Source: Pelagibius litoralis (GTDB taxonomy: Bacteria; Pseudomonadota; Alphaproteobacteria; Kiloniellales; Kiloniellaceae). Taken from it: 64,000 bases of DNA. Location: NCBI RefSeq assembly GCF_011683915.1, contig NZ_JAAQPH010000002.1:310001-374000 (forward strand). Direction: 5' to 3'. Below the pieces are notes generated by a model, which searched no databases, was not told the origin of the DNA, and saw only the letters and a list, made by a program, of their open reading frames with translations. The translations under genes and the position numbers were made by a program. Of this stretch, positions 17,616 through 28,169 are shown piece after piece (position 1 is the first letter of the stretch; every line of letters begins with the position of its first letter).

Positions 17616-17930
17616 TCACTGACGAGTCTGAAATTTGTTCGGTGTCGACTGCAGAGGCGTCGACGCCGTATCTTCCTCGCAAGATACCTTGTTGTTGGAT
17701 ATTGAGCACTCAGCCTTGATCAGACCCGACCCGCAGGTAAGCCCTTCCGGTCCGGAGTTGCAGCCGGTGCAGCCGTTCTGATCGCAGGAGTCACAGCAAG
17801 CCGGAAACTCCACTTCCCCCGGTGGCGGGGTGGCTTTCAAGTCGGTACTGCGTTGTTGAGCCTGGGTGATATCAGCCGTCATCAGCACCATGCCGAGAGC
17901 AAAGACACAAAAACAGATTCGAAAGATCAT
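17616..17930 (-). CDS. Small secreted 8-Cys protein, paralogue A
   Basis: A 104-residue exported protein of unknown function. The signal peptide spans residues 1-24 (cleavage after TQA). The mature part has eight cysteines (45, 46, 49, 54, 57, 66, 75, 84) in the pattern CCDSC-x4-C-x2-C...CGSGLIKAxC...C. The gene just upstream (17964..18374) encodes a paralogue with all eight cysteines at matching spacing. AAGGATAG precedes the ATG. The two genes are 33 bases apart on the same strand and probably form one transcript. I do not recognise the domain; the CGSGLIKA core and paired cysteines suggest a compact disulfide-bonded or metal-binding fold. Confidence 0.8.
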   Translation of the reverse strand: MIFRICFCVFALGMVLMTADITQAQQRSTDLKATPPPGEVEFPACCDSCDQNGCTGCNSGPEGLTCGSGLIKAECSISNNKVSCEEDTASTPLQSTPNKFQTRQ

Positions 17931-17963
17931 TGAACTATCCTTATCGGTGGTAGCCGGAGGCCC

Positions 17964-18374
17964 TTAGCCGTCGTCTTTGACGCAGGTGACCGTGTCGTCG
18001 ACGACCTGACAGTTGGCCTTGATGAGACCGCTGCCGCAGTTGAGGTGTGGGACGCCAGGATAGGAATTGCAGCCGGTACAGCCGCCCGCAGGACAGGAAT
18101 CGCAACAGGCCTCAAACGCCGGCGGGCCGCTGGGCGTTGCCTGGAAGGATTGCGGCCCCTCGGGGCGCGGCGGGTCCTGCAGAACTCTTTTCTTAAGCTG
18201 CTGAACCTGGGCAACGGTGATCGCAGCAGGTTCTTGCACCTGAACAGGCGCAGCAACTGCCGCTTCCTGCGATCGCATAATGGTGTTCGTATCGGGCGCT
18301 TCCGCCCGAACGCTGTGTGAGAGGGCCAACAGCGCACAAACCATGGCTGTGGCGAATAAATTTCGTAGATTCAT
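17964..18374 (-). CDS. Small secreted 8-Cys protein, paralogue B
   Basis: A 136-residue exported protein with a signal peptide (residues 1-24), a 60-residue Ala/Gln/Pro-rich linker, and the same C-terminal module as the next gene. Its cysteines are 90, 91, 94, 99, 102, 113, 122 and 131. The intervals are 1, 3, 5, 3, 11, 9, 9; paralogue A has 1, 3, 5, 3, 9, 9, 9. An upstream ATG at 18455 is open, but the ATG at 18374 follows GAGGAG and starts a normal signal peptide. Function is unknown. The linker may tether or extend the Cys module away from the membrane or a partner. Confidence 0.8.
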   Translation of the reverse strand: MNLRNLFATAMVCALLALSHSVRAEAPDTNTIMRSQEAAVAAPVQVQEPAAITVAQVQQLKKRVLQDPPRPEGPQSFQATPSGPPAFEACCDSCPAGGCTGCNSYPGVPHLNCGSGLIKANCQVVDDTVTCVKDDG

Positions 18375-18508
18375 TGTCAGGATGCTCCTCAAGTTGAGGC
18401 GCCTGAAGATAGTGGGCGCCGACGATTGGTCGGGCGCAGCTGTTCTGAGGTTCACTTTTACGGAGTCAGCCGCTGCGAGAAGTCGCTCGGCGGTCGATCA
18501 GAACCGCT

Positions 18509-19006
18509 CTATTCAGCGGCGACCGGACCCTGCTTCGCAAGCACGAACGTTCCGGATATCCAATCGTGCAGTCCCTGGTTTTGAGGCGATATGACGATGT
18601 AAAGACAGGCCCAGAACGACATCCCAAGGGCGGCCATAACGAAGGTGTCGCCTATGTCGGTCTGTACCATGGCATTCAGCCCGAGCGCTAAATTTCCCAG
18701 ATACATAGGCCAACATCTGACTGCGGCTGTGGGGAAGGAAAGCCTTCTGCCCCGCAGGTCGGTGACATAGACCTTAATCGCGAGCTTACCCAATGTGGCT
18801 TGCAGTCGCGAGCTCTCCATGCCGCCTTGATAGACTGCCCACAAGCCAACAAGAAGAAAGTAGGTAAGCGGCTTTTCTTGATGATTCGACGGATCTGAGA
18901 TGAGTTCAGGTTCTGACAACAAGACAATGGTAATGCTGGGGACGATCAGCGCCACCACATCGATCAGCCCCGCAAGAACCCTCGCCCAGAAACCTGCATA
19001 TTTCAT
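18509..19006 (-). CDS. RDD family membrane protein
   Basis: A 165-residue inner-membrane protein with three or four transmembrane helices. The RDD hallmarks are visible: YAGFWARVLAGLIDVV at the N-terminus (Arg and Asp of the name), LGKLAIKVYVTDLRGRRLSF in the middle, and GLHDWISGTFV near the end (the second Asp). RDD proteins are poorly understood; some act in Na+ or Li+/H+ transport. It has no clear operon partner, though it lies on the same strand upstream of the two Cys-rich genes. Confidence 0.88.
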   Translation of the reverse strand: MKYAGFWARVLAGLIDVVALIVPSITIVLLSEPELISDPSNHQEKPLTYFLLVGLWAVYQGGMESSRLQATLGKLAIKVYVTDLRGRRLSFPTAAVRCWPMYLGNLALGLNAMVQTDIGDTFVMAALGMSFWACLYIVISPQNQGLHDWISGTFVLAKQGPVAAE

Positions 19007-19076
19007 CCAAATCCTCAGGTGACAATGCCGCGCGACTTTATTCTATACCTTAGAGATTCAAGGCGCTTAACCTCGC

Positions 19077-20312
19077 TCAAAGGCTCTGATCCAACGCCTT
19101 GATCAGCTTCTCGATTTCTTCGGGGCTGGTGTAGTGTACGAAGGAGAGGCGCAGCACGCCGGGTTCCGCGGCGACGCCCATGGCCTCGACCAGACGCACC
19201 GCGTAGAAGTTGCTGACGCAGGCGGCAATGTTGTGCTGACGCAGGTTTTCGACCACTTCTGGTGCCGGCTTGTTCTTCGCGTGGATCGCCACCGTAGGCG
19301 CACGGACGGCGGGATTGCTCGGCCCCAGGATACGGATGTCGTTGCGCTGCCTCAGGTAGTCCAGCAGGGGCGCGAGAAGGGTTTTTTCCTGTGCCTCCAG
19401 CAGTGCATGAACCTGGCGGCCGCATTCTGCCGGATCGGCGACAGGACTGTCCGTGAAGTGATGGGCGTGGAGCGCATCGAAGTAATCGGCGATACCGGCG
19501 GAGGCGGCGATCTGGGCATGGTCCGGCCCCGCGGGCGTCAGTTTCTTTGTGATCTGATCGGCATTGAAGTAGTGGCTCTGGTTGGGCAGGCGCTCGGCCA
19601 GTGCGCGCTTCACCGTCATCAGGCCCTGATGCGGCCCGAAGGTCTTGTAGAGCGAGAAGAGATAGATGTCCGCACCCAGGGCCTGGATATCCGGAAAGCC
19701 GTGGGGCGCGTAGGAGACACCGTCCACCACCACCACGGCACCGGTGGCCTGGGCCTTGGCGGCAATCTCCGCCACCGGATTCACATGGCCGACGATGTTG
19801 GAGCAATGCGGGAAGGCGACCACGCGGGTCTTGTCGTTCAGCAGGCTGTCGAGGTCGCCGGGGTCGAGCTGGCCGCTTTCCGGATCGACCTGCCATTCGC
19901 GCACCACAATGCCGCGCTCGGCCAGACGGCGCCAGGCGCCGGAGTTGGCCTCGTGATCCTGATTGGTGACGACGATCTCGTCGCCGTCCTGCATCATCCC
20001 GCGAAAGGCCTGGGCCAGAACGTAGGTGTTCTGCGTCGTCGAGGGCCCGAAGTGCACCTCGTCCTCCGCGACGTTCAGATAGCCGGCGAGGCGGCGGCGC
20101 GCTTCGTCCATTTCCTGCCCGCCACGCTCCGAAGCCGGGAAGGGGCCGTAAGGCTGCACCTTGGTCTCCCGGTAAAAGCGCGTGAGGCGGTCGATGACCG
20201 GCCCGCAGGCATAGGACCCGCCGGCATTCTCAAAGAACGCCCAGTCCTTCAGGGAAGGCTCGGAGAAAGCGGGAAATTGGGCGCGGGCGAAGGCGAGATC
20301 GAGTTGGGGCAA
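19077..20312 (-). CDS. Aminotransferase class V PLP enzyme, cysteine-desulfurase-like (VC1184-type)
   Basis: A 411-residue fold-type I PLP enzyme. The N-terminal FFENAGGSYACGPVID, the PLP-anchoring HCSNIVGHVNPV and VVVDGVSYAPHG (Asp), and the Schiff-base lysine in YLFSLYKTFGPHQG are visible. The active-site Cys of true desulfurases is not obvious, and the sequence fits the desulfurase-like VC1184 subfamily of unknown reaction. It is the last gene of the seven-gene leftward operon dihydropyrimidinase, BMP importer, cytosine deaminase, class V enzyme. A role in handling beta-alanine or another amine product is possible but unproven. Confidence 0.85.
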   Translation of the reverse strand: MPQLDLAFARAQFPAFSEPSLKDWAFFENAGGSYACGPVIDRLTRFYRETKVQPYGPFPASERGGQEMDEARRRLAGYLNVAEDEVHFGPSTTQNTYVLAQAFRGMMQDGDEIVVTNQDHEANSGAWRRLAERGIVVREWQVDPESGQLDPGDLDSLLNDKTRVVAFPHCSNIVGHVNPVAEIAAKAQATGAVVVVDGVSYAPHGFPDIQALGADIYLFSLYKTFGPHQGLMTVKRALAERLPNQSHYFNADQITKKLTPAGPDHAQIAASAGIADYFDALHAHHFTDSPVADPAECGRQVHALLEAQEKTLLAPLLDYLRQRNDIRILGPSNPAVRAPTVAIHAKNKPAPEVVENLRQHNIAACVSNFYAVRLVEAMGVAAEPGVLRLSFVHYTSPEEIEKLIKALDQSL

Positions 20313-20336
20313 AGTGAATTCCTCGGGGCAAAGTTC

Positions 20337-21605
20337 TTATTTCAGAAAATCGATAGCCTCATTGCCCAGCACCTTCAACTGCGATTGTACCGGCGGGGTT
20401 TCGGCGATCACCTGGCCGCGGCGGATGACGGTGAGGCGGACGGGGCGCAGGCGGAGAGCCTCCAGCACGTCGCCGGCCTGGAGGATCACCAGGTCGGCCT
20501 TGCAGCCCGGCGTCAGACCGTAACCCTCCAACCCCAGGGTCTTGGCGCCGTTGGCGGTGACGGCGGCGAAGCAGGCATTCTGTTCCTCGACCCCGGTCAT
20601 CTGGGCGACGTGGAGGCCCATATGGGCCACTTCGATCATGTCGTGGCTGCCCAGCGGATACCAAGGGTCCATGACGCAGTCGTGGCCGAAGGAAACGTTG
20701 ATGTCCTGTGCTAACAACTCTTTCACCCGGGTCATGCCGCGGCGCTTGGGGTAGCTATCGTGGCGGCCCTGGATGGTGATGTTGATCAGCGGGTTGGCGA
20801 CGGCGTGCACGCCGGCCTCGGCCATCAGCGGCAAAAGCTTGGAGACGTAGTAGTTGTCCATGGAGTGCATGGACGTGAGGTGGGAGCCGGTGACCCGGCC
20901 CTGCAAACCGAGGCGCTGGGTCTCGTGTGACAGGCTCTCGATGTGGCGTGACAGCGGGTCGTCGGTCTCGTCGCAGTGCATGTCGACCATCAGGCCGCGC
21001 TCTGCCGCGATCTCGCAGAGCAGGCGCACGGACTCCGCTCCGTCACTCATCGTGCGTTCGAAGTGCGGGATGCCGCCGACGATATCCACGCCCTTGCCGA
21101 GCGCGCGCTTCAGGTTTTCCCGGGCCGTGGGTGAGCGCAGGTAGCCGTCCTGCGGAAAGGCGACGAGCTGCAGGTCGATATAGTCTTTGACGGTTTCGCG
21201 CACTTCCAGCAAGGCCTCTACCGCCAGCAGCCGGTCATCGCAGATGTCGACATGGCTGCGGATGGCAAGGGTGCCCTTGGCGATGGACCAGCGGCAGAGC
21301 GCCAGGGCGCGCTCTTTGAGGGCCTCGACTGTCAGGTCCGGTTTCAGTTCGCCCCACAGCGCAATGCCTTCCAGCAGGGTGCCGCTCTCGTTCAGCCGCG
21401 GCAGGCCGAGGCTGAGGGTGGCATCCATGTGGAAGTGGCTGTCGACGAAGGGCGGCGTGACGAGATGCCCGGCGGCATCGATGACCTCTGTCGCCTCGGC
21501 CTCGATACTCGGTGCAACCTCGGCAATCAGGCCGTCTTTCACCGCGATATCCTGCCCGGCCTCACCGCTCGGCAGGCTGGCGTTACGGACAATAAGATCG
21601 AGCAT
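20337..21605 (-). CDS. codA: Cytosine deaminase-like amidohydrolase (CodA family)
   Basis: A 422-residue metal-dependent amidohydrolase. The motifs SHFHMDATLS (metal His pair), DMHCDETDD (His and catalytic Glu region), TGSHLTSMHS and SFGHDCVMDPWYPLGSHDM (metal Asp and the CodA-specific tail) all match the cytosine deaminase branch. It would convert cytosine to uracil and ammonia and feed the reductive pathway here; related family members act on creatinine or isoguanine. It lies 21 bases after the nucleoside-type permease and 24 before the class V gene, in the middle of the leftward pyrimidine operon. Confidence 0.9.
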   Translation of the reverse strand: MLDLIVRNASLPSGEAGQDIAVKDGLIAEVAPSIEAEATEVIDAAGHLVTPPFVDSHFHMDATLSLGLPRLNESGTLLEGIALWGELKPDLTVEALKERALALCRWSIAKGTLAIRSHVDICDDRLLAVEALLEVRETVKDYIDLQLVAFPQDGYLRSPTARENLKRALGKGVDIVGGIPHFERTMSDGAESVRLLCEIAAERGLMVDMHCDETDDPLSRHIESLSHETQRLGLQGRVTGSHLTSMHSMDNYYVSKLLPLMAEAGVHAVANPLINITIQGRHDSYPKRRGMTRVKELLAQDINVSFGHDCVMDPWYPLGSHDMIEVAHMGLHVAQMTGVEEQNACFAAVTANGAKTLGLEGYGLTPGCKADLVILQAGDVLEALRLRPVRLTVIRRGQVIAETPPVQSQLKVLGNEAIDFLK

Positions 21606-21626
21606 CTTGCCTCCGGTTTAAGTTTC

Positions 21627-22568
21627 CTAACGCTCGCCCTTGCGGAAGGGCACCAGCAGCGCCTTGGGATAGGCGGCCCGCCGCGACATGACGATCATCG
21701 CCAGGATGCTCAGAACATAAGGCATCATGAGGAAGAATTGATAGGGAATGAAGGCCGAGGCCGACTGCTGGACGCGGATCTGCAGGGCTTCGAAGGCGGC
21801 AAACAGCAGCGCGCCGAGCAGCGCCTTGCCCGGCCGCCAGGAGGCGAAGATCACCAGGGCGATGCAGATCCAGCCGCGGCCGTTGATCATGCCGATGTAG
21901 AAAGCATCGAAGACCGAAATGGTGAGGAAGGCGCCGCCGACCGCCATGAAGGCGCTGCCCAGCATCACCGCTGCGGTGCGCAGGCGGTGAACGTCGATGC
22001 CCTGAGCCTCCACCGCCATCGGATTTTCGCCGACCATACGGAGGGCGAGGCCGAGCGGCGTGCGGTAGAGCCCGTAGCCCACCACCGGCACCAGCAGGAA
22101 CGCCAGATAGGTGAGGGGGCTTTGGGTGAAGAGCACCTCACCGAGGAACGGCAGCTCCGACAGGCCGGGAATGGGATAGGGCTTGAAGGGGTCGATCTTC
22201 GGCGGCGTGGTGACGTCGGGCAGCAGCATGCGAAAGGCGAAGTAGCTGAGGGCCGAGGCCAGTAGGGTGATGCCGATGCCGGTAACATGTTGGGAGACGC
22301 CCAGATAGACGCTGAAACCCGAATGCAGCAGGCCGAAGAGGGCGCCGAAGATGGCGGCCACCAGCACCGCGGTCCAGAGATCGCCGCCCTGATAGACCCA
22401 CATCCAGGCGACCATCGCGCCCATGGTCATGATCCCCTCGATCCCGAGGTTCAGAACTCCGGCGCGCTCGCAGATCAGCTCGCCCAGGGTACCGAAGACC
22501 AGCGGCGTGGCCATGCGCACCAGGGCGGCCCAGAAGCCGAGAGAGACGAAGATGTCGAGGAGATCCAT
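21627..22568 (-). CDS. ABC transporter permease, BMP/nucleoside type (YufQ-like)
   Basis: A 313-residue inner-membrane permease with about eight hydrophobic segments. The segment TPLVFGTLGELICERAGVLNLGIEGIM, divided here only for reference, contains the ERAGVLNLGIEG signature of the BPD_transp_2 branch that takes up nucleosides with BMP-family binding proteins. RMVGENPMAVEAQGID and FDAFYIGMINGRGWICIA are further hallmarks. Its ATG follows the stop of the previous permease with no gap (TAAATG). Confidence 0.93.
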   Translation of the reverse strand: MDLLDIFVSLGFWAALVRMATPLVFGTLGELICERAGVLNLGIEGIMTMGAMVAWMWVYQGGDLWTAVLVAAIFGALFGLLHSGFSVYLGVSQHVTGIGITLLASALSYFAFRMLLPDVTTPPKIDPFKPYPIPGLSELPFLGEVLFTQSPLTYLAFLLVPVVGYGLYRTPLGLALRMVGENPMAVEAQGIDVHRLRTAAVMLGSAFMAVGGAFLTISVFDAFYIGMINGRGWICIALVIFASWRPGKALLGALLFAAFEALQIRVQQSASAFIPYQFFLMMPYVLSILAMIVMSRRAAYPKALLVPFRKGER

Positions 22569-23621
22569 TTAACGGAGTCTCGGCCTGAAGCGGACGAAAA
22601 GCACGGAGGCCAGCACCAGCAGCAGCGCCGTTGCCGTCATCACGTCGGCCAGATAGTTGGAGATCGACATGGCCCGGCTCATGGCATCGGCGCCGTTGTA
22701 GATCGCGGCGATGAAGATCGCCGAGGCGATGACGCCCAGGGGATGCAGCCCCGCCAGCATGGCCACCGCAATGCCGGTGTAGCCGAAGCCCGGGGAGAGA
22801 TCGAGGGTGAGGTAGCCTTTCAGCCCGGCCAGTTCGCAGACCCCGGCCATGCCGGCCAGGCCGCCGGACATCATCGCTGTGCGCAGCACCGTCGCGCCCA
22901 GGGGAATACCGGCGAAATCGGCAGCGGTGGGGTTGTTGCCCACGGCGCGGATCTCGAAGCCCCACTTCGAATAGCGGATGAAAGCCCAGGCGCAGACGGC
23001 GAAGAAGACGGCCCAGATCAGACCGGAATGCAGGCGGGTGCGCGCGATCAGCGGGGACAGGACCCCTTCGTCGATGATCGGCGCGGCCTGCGGCCAGCCC
23101 ATGGCCAGGGGATCTTTCCAGGGCCCGAAGAGCAGGTAGTTGGCGAACAGCAGCACCACGAAGTTCAACAGCAGCGTGGTGACGACCTCGTCGACCCGCA
23201 ATTTCAGTTTCAGAATCACCGGCAGCAGAAGGAGAAGCCCGCCGGCGATGGCCCCGACCAGGAAGAGAAAGGGGATCATCAGAAAAGGCGGCAGCTCGAT
23301 GAGCCCGGTGCCGAAATAGGTCGCGGCCAGGGCGCCGGCATAGAGCTGGCCTTCGCCGCCGATGTTCCAGAGCTTGGCGCGAAAGGCCACGGCGGCGGCA
23401 AGTCCGGTGAAGATCAGCGGCGCGGCGCGGGTCAGGGTCTCGCTGATGGCGAAGACCGATCCGAAGGCGCCGTTCAAGAGCGCCCCATAGGCAGCGAAGA
23501 CCGGCGCGCCCGCCCAGACGATCAGCAGGGCGCAGAGCACAAAGGCCAGGGCGACTGCCGAGAGGGGGGCCGCCAGGTTCAGCCAGAGCGGCACATGGCT
23601 GCGGGGCTCAAGGCGCATCAA
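22569..23621 (-). CDS. ABC transporter permease, BMP/nucleoside type (YufP-like)
   Basis: A 350-residue permease of the same branch, with about nine or ten hydrophobic segments. Family motifs are TGLAAAVAFRAKLWNIGGEG, LRVDEVVTTLLLNFVVLL and FEIRAVGNNPTAADFAGIP. It forms the channel with the permease encoded next. It overlaps the ATPase gene upstream by 14 bases, and the start of the next gene is flush with its stop, so the three are tightly coupled. Confidence 0.93.
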   Translation of the reverse strand: MMRLEPRSHVPLWLNLAAPLSAVALAFVLCALLIVWAGAPVFAAYGALLNGAFGSVFAISETLTRAAPLIFTGLAAAVAFRAKLWNIGGEGQLYAGALAATYFGTGLIELPPFLMIPFLFLVGAIAGGLLLLLPVILKLKLRVDEVVTTLLLNFVVLLFANYLLFGPWKDPLAMGWPQAAPIIDEGVLSPLIARTRLHSGLIWAVFFAVCAWAFIRYSKWGFEIRAVGNNPTAADFAGIPLGATVLRTAMMSGGLAGMAGVCELAGLKGYLTLDLSPGFGYTGIAVAMLAGLHPLGVIASAIFIAAIYNGADAMSRAMSISNYLADVMTATALLLVLASVLFVRFRPRLR

Positions 23622-25179
23622 TCGCCTCCGCAGGGCTGTGCCCGGCCATCATCAGGCCGAGCGTCCTCAGGTCCGCGTCCTCGACCGGCATGGCTTGACT
23701 GAGCTGGCCCTGGTAAAGCACGGCGACGCGGTCGGACATCTGCAGCAGCTCTTCCAGATCCTCGGAAATCAGGATGACACCGGCGCCGCCGGCACAGGCC
23801 TCGAACAGCAGGCGCTGCATCGTGGCCGCCGCGCCGACATCGAGACCGCGGGTCGGCTGATTGGCCAGAATGACTTTGGGTTTCTCGGTCAGGACACGCG
23901 CCAAGATGACCTTCTGCATGTTGCCGCCGGAAAGGCTGCGCGTGGTGGTCTGCGGGTCGGCGCCCCGGATATCGAAGTCTTCGATCAGGGTTTCGGCGTT
24001 GCGGCGGATCGCGGTGCCCTTCAGAAATCCCAGGCGCGAAAAACGGCTGTCGCCATAGACCTCGAGAACGAGGTTCTCCTCCACCGCGAAATCGCCGATG
24101 ACGCCGGTGGCGTGGCGGTCTTCCGGTACCCGGCCAATCCCGCGCGCCAGCATGGCGGCGGGCGAGACCCGGGTCACCGCTTCGCCCAGGACTTCCAGGT
24201 CGCCTTCATCCGGGGTCACCAGACCCGACAGCAGATCGGCCAGAGCGCCCTGGCCGTTGCCGGAAACGCCGGCGATGCCGAGAACCTCCCTGGCTCTGAG
24301 GGTTAGCGTCACATTCTTCAGGAGGGTTTGGCCGTCGCCATTACGCAAGCTGAGGTTCCGCATTGCCAGAACGGTGGCGCCCGGCGCCAGGGCGTTGCGT
24401 TCCGGTAAAGCTACCGCCCGCCCGACCATGGCTTCGGCCAGACTCTCACGGCTTGCCTCGGCGATGGGGAAGTCGGCCACCAGGCTGCCCTGGCGCAGGA
24501 CGGCCACGCGGTCGGCGATGGCCATGACCTCGTTCAGTTTGTGGGAGATGAAGATGATCGACAGCCCGTCGGCGACCATGGCCTTCAGGGTCGCGAAAAA
24601 GCTTTCGACCTCCTGCGGCGTCAACACCGCGGTCGGTTCGTCGAGGATCAGGATGCGGGCGCCACGATAGAGCGCCTTCAGGATCTCGACCCGCTGACGC
24701 TCGCCGACGGAGAGATCGCGCACCAGCCGCTGCGCCTCGATGTCCAGGCCGAAGCGTTCCGCCAGGGTCTCGATCTTACGTTTCGCGGCGCCACTGTTCT
24801 GGCCGAGCGACCAGAGCGCTTCGGTTCCCAGGACGATGTTGTCGAGGACCGAGAGATTCTCGCCGAGGGTGAAGTGCTGATGCACCATGCCGATACCGGC
24901 CGATATGGCGGCCTTGGGGGAGCCGGCGGGCAGGGGAGCGCCGAAAGCTTCGATCCCACCCTCATCGGCAACGTAGTGGCCGAAGAGGATGCTCATCAGA
25001 GTGGTCTTGCCGGCACCGTTTTCCCCCAGCAGCGCCAGGATCTCCCCGGGTTGAAGCTGGAGGGAGATGACGTCGTTGGCGGTGAGCGCACCGAACCGCT
25101 TGGTGATGCCGGACAGCCGCAGAACCGGCTGAACACCGGCGTCAACGGCGGCAGGCTGCTGCGCCTCCGGCATCGTCAA
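23608..25179 (-). CDS. ABC transporter ATP-binding protein with two ABC domains (nucleoside type, YufO-like)
   Basis: A 523-residue double ATPase. The first domain has Walker A GENGAGKTT, signature LSVGERQR and Walker B LILDEPTAVLTP. The second domain has degenerate Walker A GVSGNGQGAL, signature LSGGNMQK and ILANQPTRGLD in place of a normal Walker B. This is the standard asymmetric pattern of BMP and ribose-type importers, in which only the first site hydrolyses efficiently. Length is typical. It sits 80 bases after the BMP binding-protein gene. Confidence 0.94.
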   Translation of the reverse strand: MTMPEAQQPAAVDAGVQPVLRLSGITKRFGALTANDVISLQLQPGEILALLGENGAGKTTLMSILFGHYVADEGGIEAFGAPLPAGSPKAAISAGIGMVHQHFTLGENLSVLDNIVLGTEALWSLGQNSGAAKRKIETLAERFGLDIEAQRLVRDLSVGERQRVEILKALYRGARILILDEPTAVLTPQEVESFFATLKAMVADGLSIIFISHKLNEVMAIADRVAVLRQGSLVADFPIAEASRESLAEAMVGRAVALPERNALAPGATVLAMRNLSLRNGDGQTLLKNVTLTLRAREVLGIAGVSGNGQGALADLLSGLVTPDEGDLEVLGEAVTRVSPAAMLARGIGRVPEDRHATGVIGDFAVEENLVLEVYGDSRFSRLGFLKGTAIRRNAETLIEDFDIRGADPQTTTRSLSGGNMQKVILARVLTEKPKVILANQPTRGLDVGAAATMQRLLFEACAGGAGVILISEDLEELLQMSDRVAVLYQGQLSQAMPVEDADLRTLGLMMAGHSPAEAIDAP

Positions 25180-25259
25180 TTCCCCCGAAACAAGAAAAAG
25201 GTCAGAGCGGCCAGAGCGGCACCGGATCGGGCACCGCTCCGCCGTTCTGACGTGTCAGA

Positions 25260-26318
25260 CTAGAACGTCGACTTCGGTTCTTCGTCGTTGGTTTCTACGA
25301 CGAAATCCCCGGCTTTGATCTGCTGGGCCAGGGCTTCGACTTTCGCCCTGGTCTCCGCTGGAATCTTGCCGTCGAACTCGTAGAAGGGCGAGAGGGAGGC
25401 GCCGCCGGCCTTCATCATCGTCCATTCCTTATAGTCTTCGGCTGCGAATTTGCCGGCCTTCACCTGGGCGATGGCATAGTCGATGGCCGGTTCCATGTGC
25501 CAGAGGGCCGAGGCGACCACGACATCGGTGCCGTTCTCGGCCTTGTTCATGTCGTTCACGTTGCCGAAGGCGACGATGCCTTTTTCGCGCGCCGCATCGA
25601 CGACCCCGGCACGCTCGGCGTAGAGCACGTCGACGCCCGATTCGACCTGGGCGAAGGCGAATTCCTTGGCCTTCGGCGGGTCGTACCAGGAACCGATGAA
25701 GGAGACCTTGAACTCGACGTCCGGATTGACCGAGCGGGCGCCCGCCATGAAGGCATGGAACAGGCGGTTCACCTCACCGATGGGGAAGCCGCCGACCATG
25801 CCGATCTTGTTGGTCTTGGTCATGGTGCCGGCAACGACGCCCATCAGGTAGCAGGGTTCGTGAATCCAGTTGTCGAAGACCGAGAAATTCTCGCCGTGGG
25901 GGCCGCCGGGATCGCCCATCAGAAAGGCGATCTCAGGATAGTCGTCGGATACCTTGCGCGCTTCGCGGCTGATGCCGAAAGCCTCGCCGACCACCATGTT
26001 CACGCCGCTCTCGGCGTATTCGCGCATCACCCTTACGTAGTCGGTGTTCGCCACTTTCTCCGAGAAGCTGTATTCGATCTCGCCGCGTTCCTTGGCGGCG
26101 GTGAGGGCCCGGTGCAGGGTGCCCACCCACTTCTGCTGGATAGGCACGGTGTAGATGCCCGCGACTTTCAGTTTTTCCGCCAAGGCGTCCGTGGCGGAGA
26201 GGTTCAGGGCCGTTGCCGCAACGACTGCCATTGCCCCGGCGCGCAGTCCAAAGCCTAGAAGGGTCCGGCGCCCGTAACCTTCCAATACCTTCTCGTTCCC
26301 CTTTTTCAGAGACGTCAT
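25260..26318 (-). CDS. BMP-family ABC transporter substrate-binding protein
   Basis: A 352-residue periplasmic binding protein of the Bmp/PnrA lipoprotein-like family that binds nucleosides or bases. The N-terminus has a twin-arginine pair in GYGRRTLLGFG followed by a hydrophobic stretch ending ATDALA (about residue 48), so export may be by Tat. The mature start LKVAGIYTVPIQQKWVGT and later GMVGGFPIGEVNRL and DVLYAERAGVVDAA fit the family. The frame stays open far upstream into the hydantoinase gene, but the ATG at 26318 with GGGGAGC nine bases before it is the true start. It is second in the leftward operon. Confidence 0.93.
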   Translation of the reverse strand: MTSLKKGNEKVLEGYGRRTLLGFGLRAGAMAVVAATALNLSATDALAEKLKVAGIYTVPIQQKWVGTLHRALTAAKERGEIEYSFSEKVANTDYVRVMREYAESGVNMVVGEAFGISREARKVSDDYPEIAFLMGDPGGPHGENFSVFDNWIHEPCYLMGVVAGTMTKTNKIGMVGGFPIGEVNRLFHAFMAGARSVNPDVEFKVSFIGSWYDPPKAKEFAFAQVESGVDVLYAERAGVVDAAREKGIVAFGNVNDMNKAENGTDVVVASALWHMEPAIDYAIAQVKAGKFAAEDYKEWTMMKAGGASLSPFYEFDGKIPAETRAKVEALAQQIKAGDFVVETNDEEPKSTF

Positions 26319-26377
26319 ACCCCAAGCTCCCCTGTTATTGAGTTTGTCTGGTGTTACCCGGCTTGAAGGCCGGGCAA

Positions 26378-28135
<1,758 letters not shown>

Positions 28136-28169
28136 TCAGGAACAGCGGAAAAACAGGGGAGCTAAGTCG

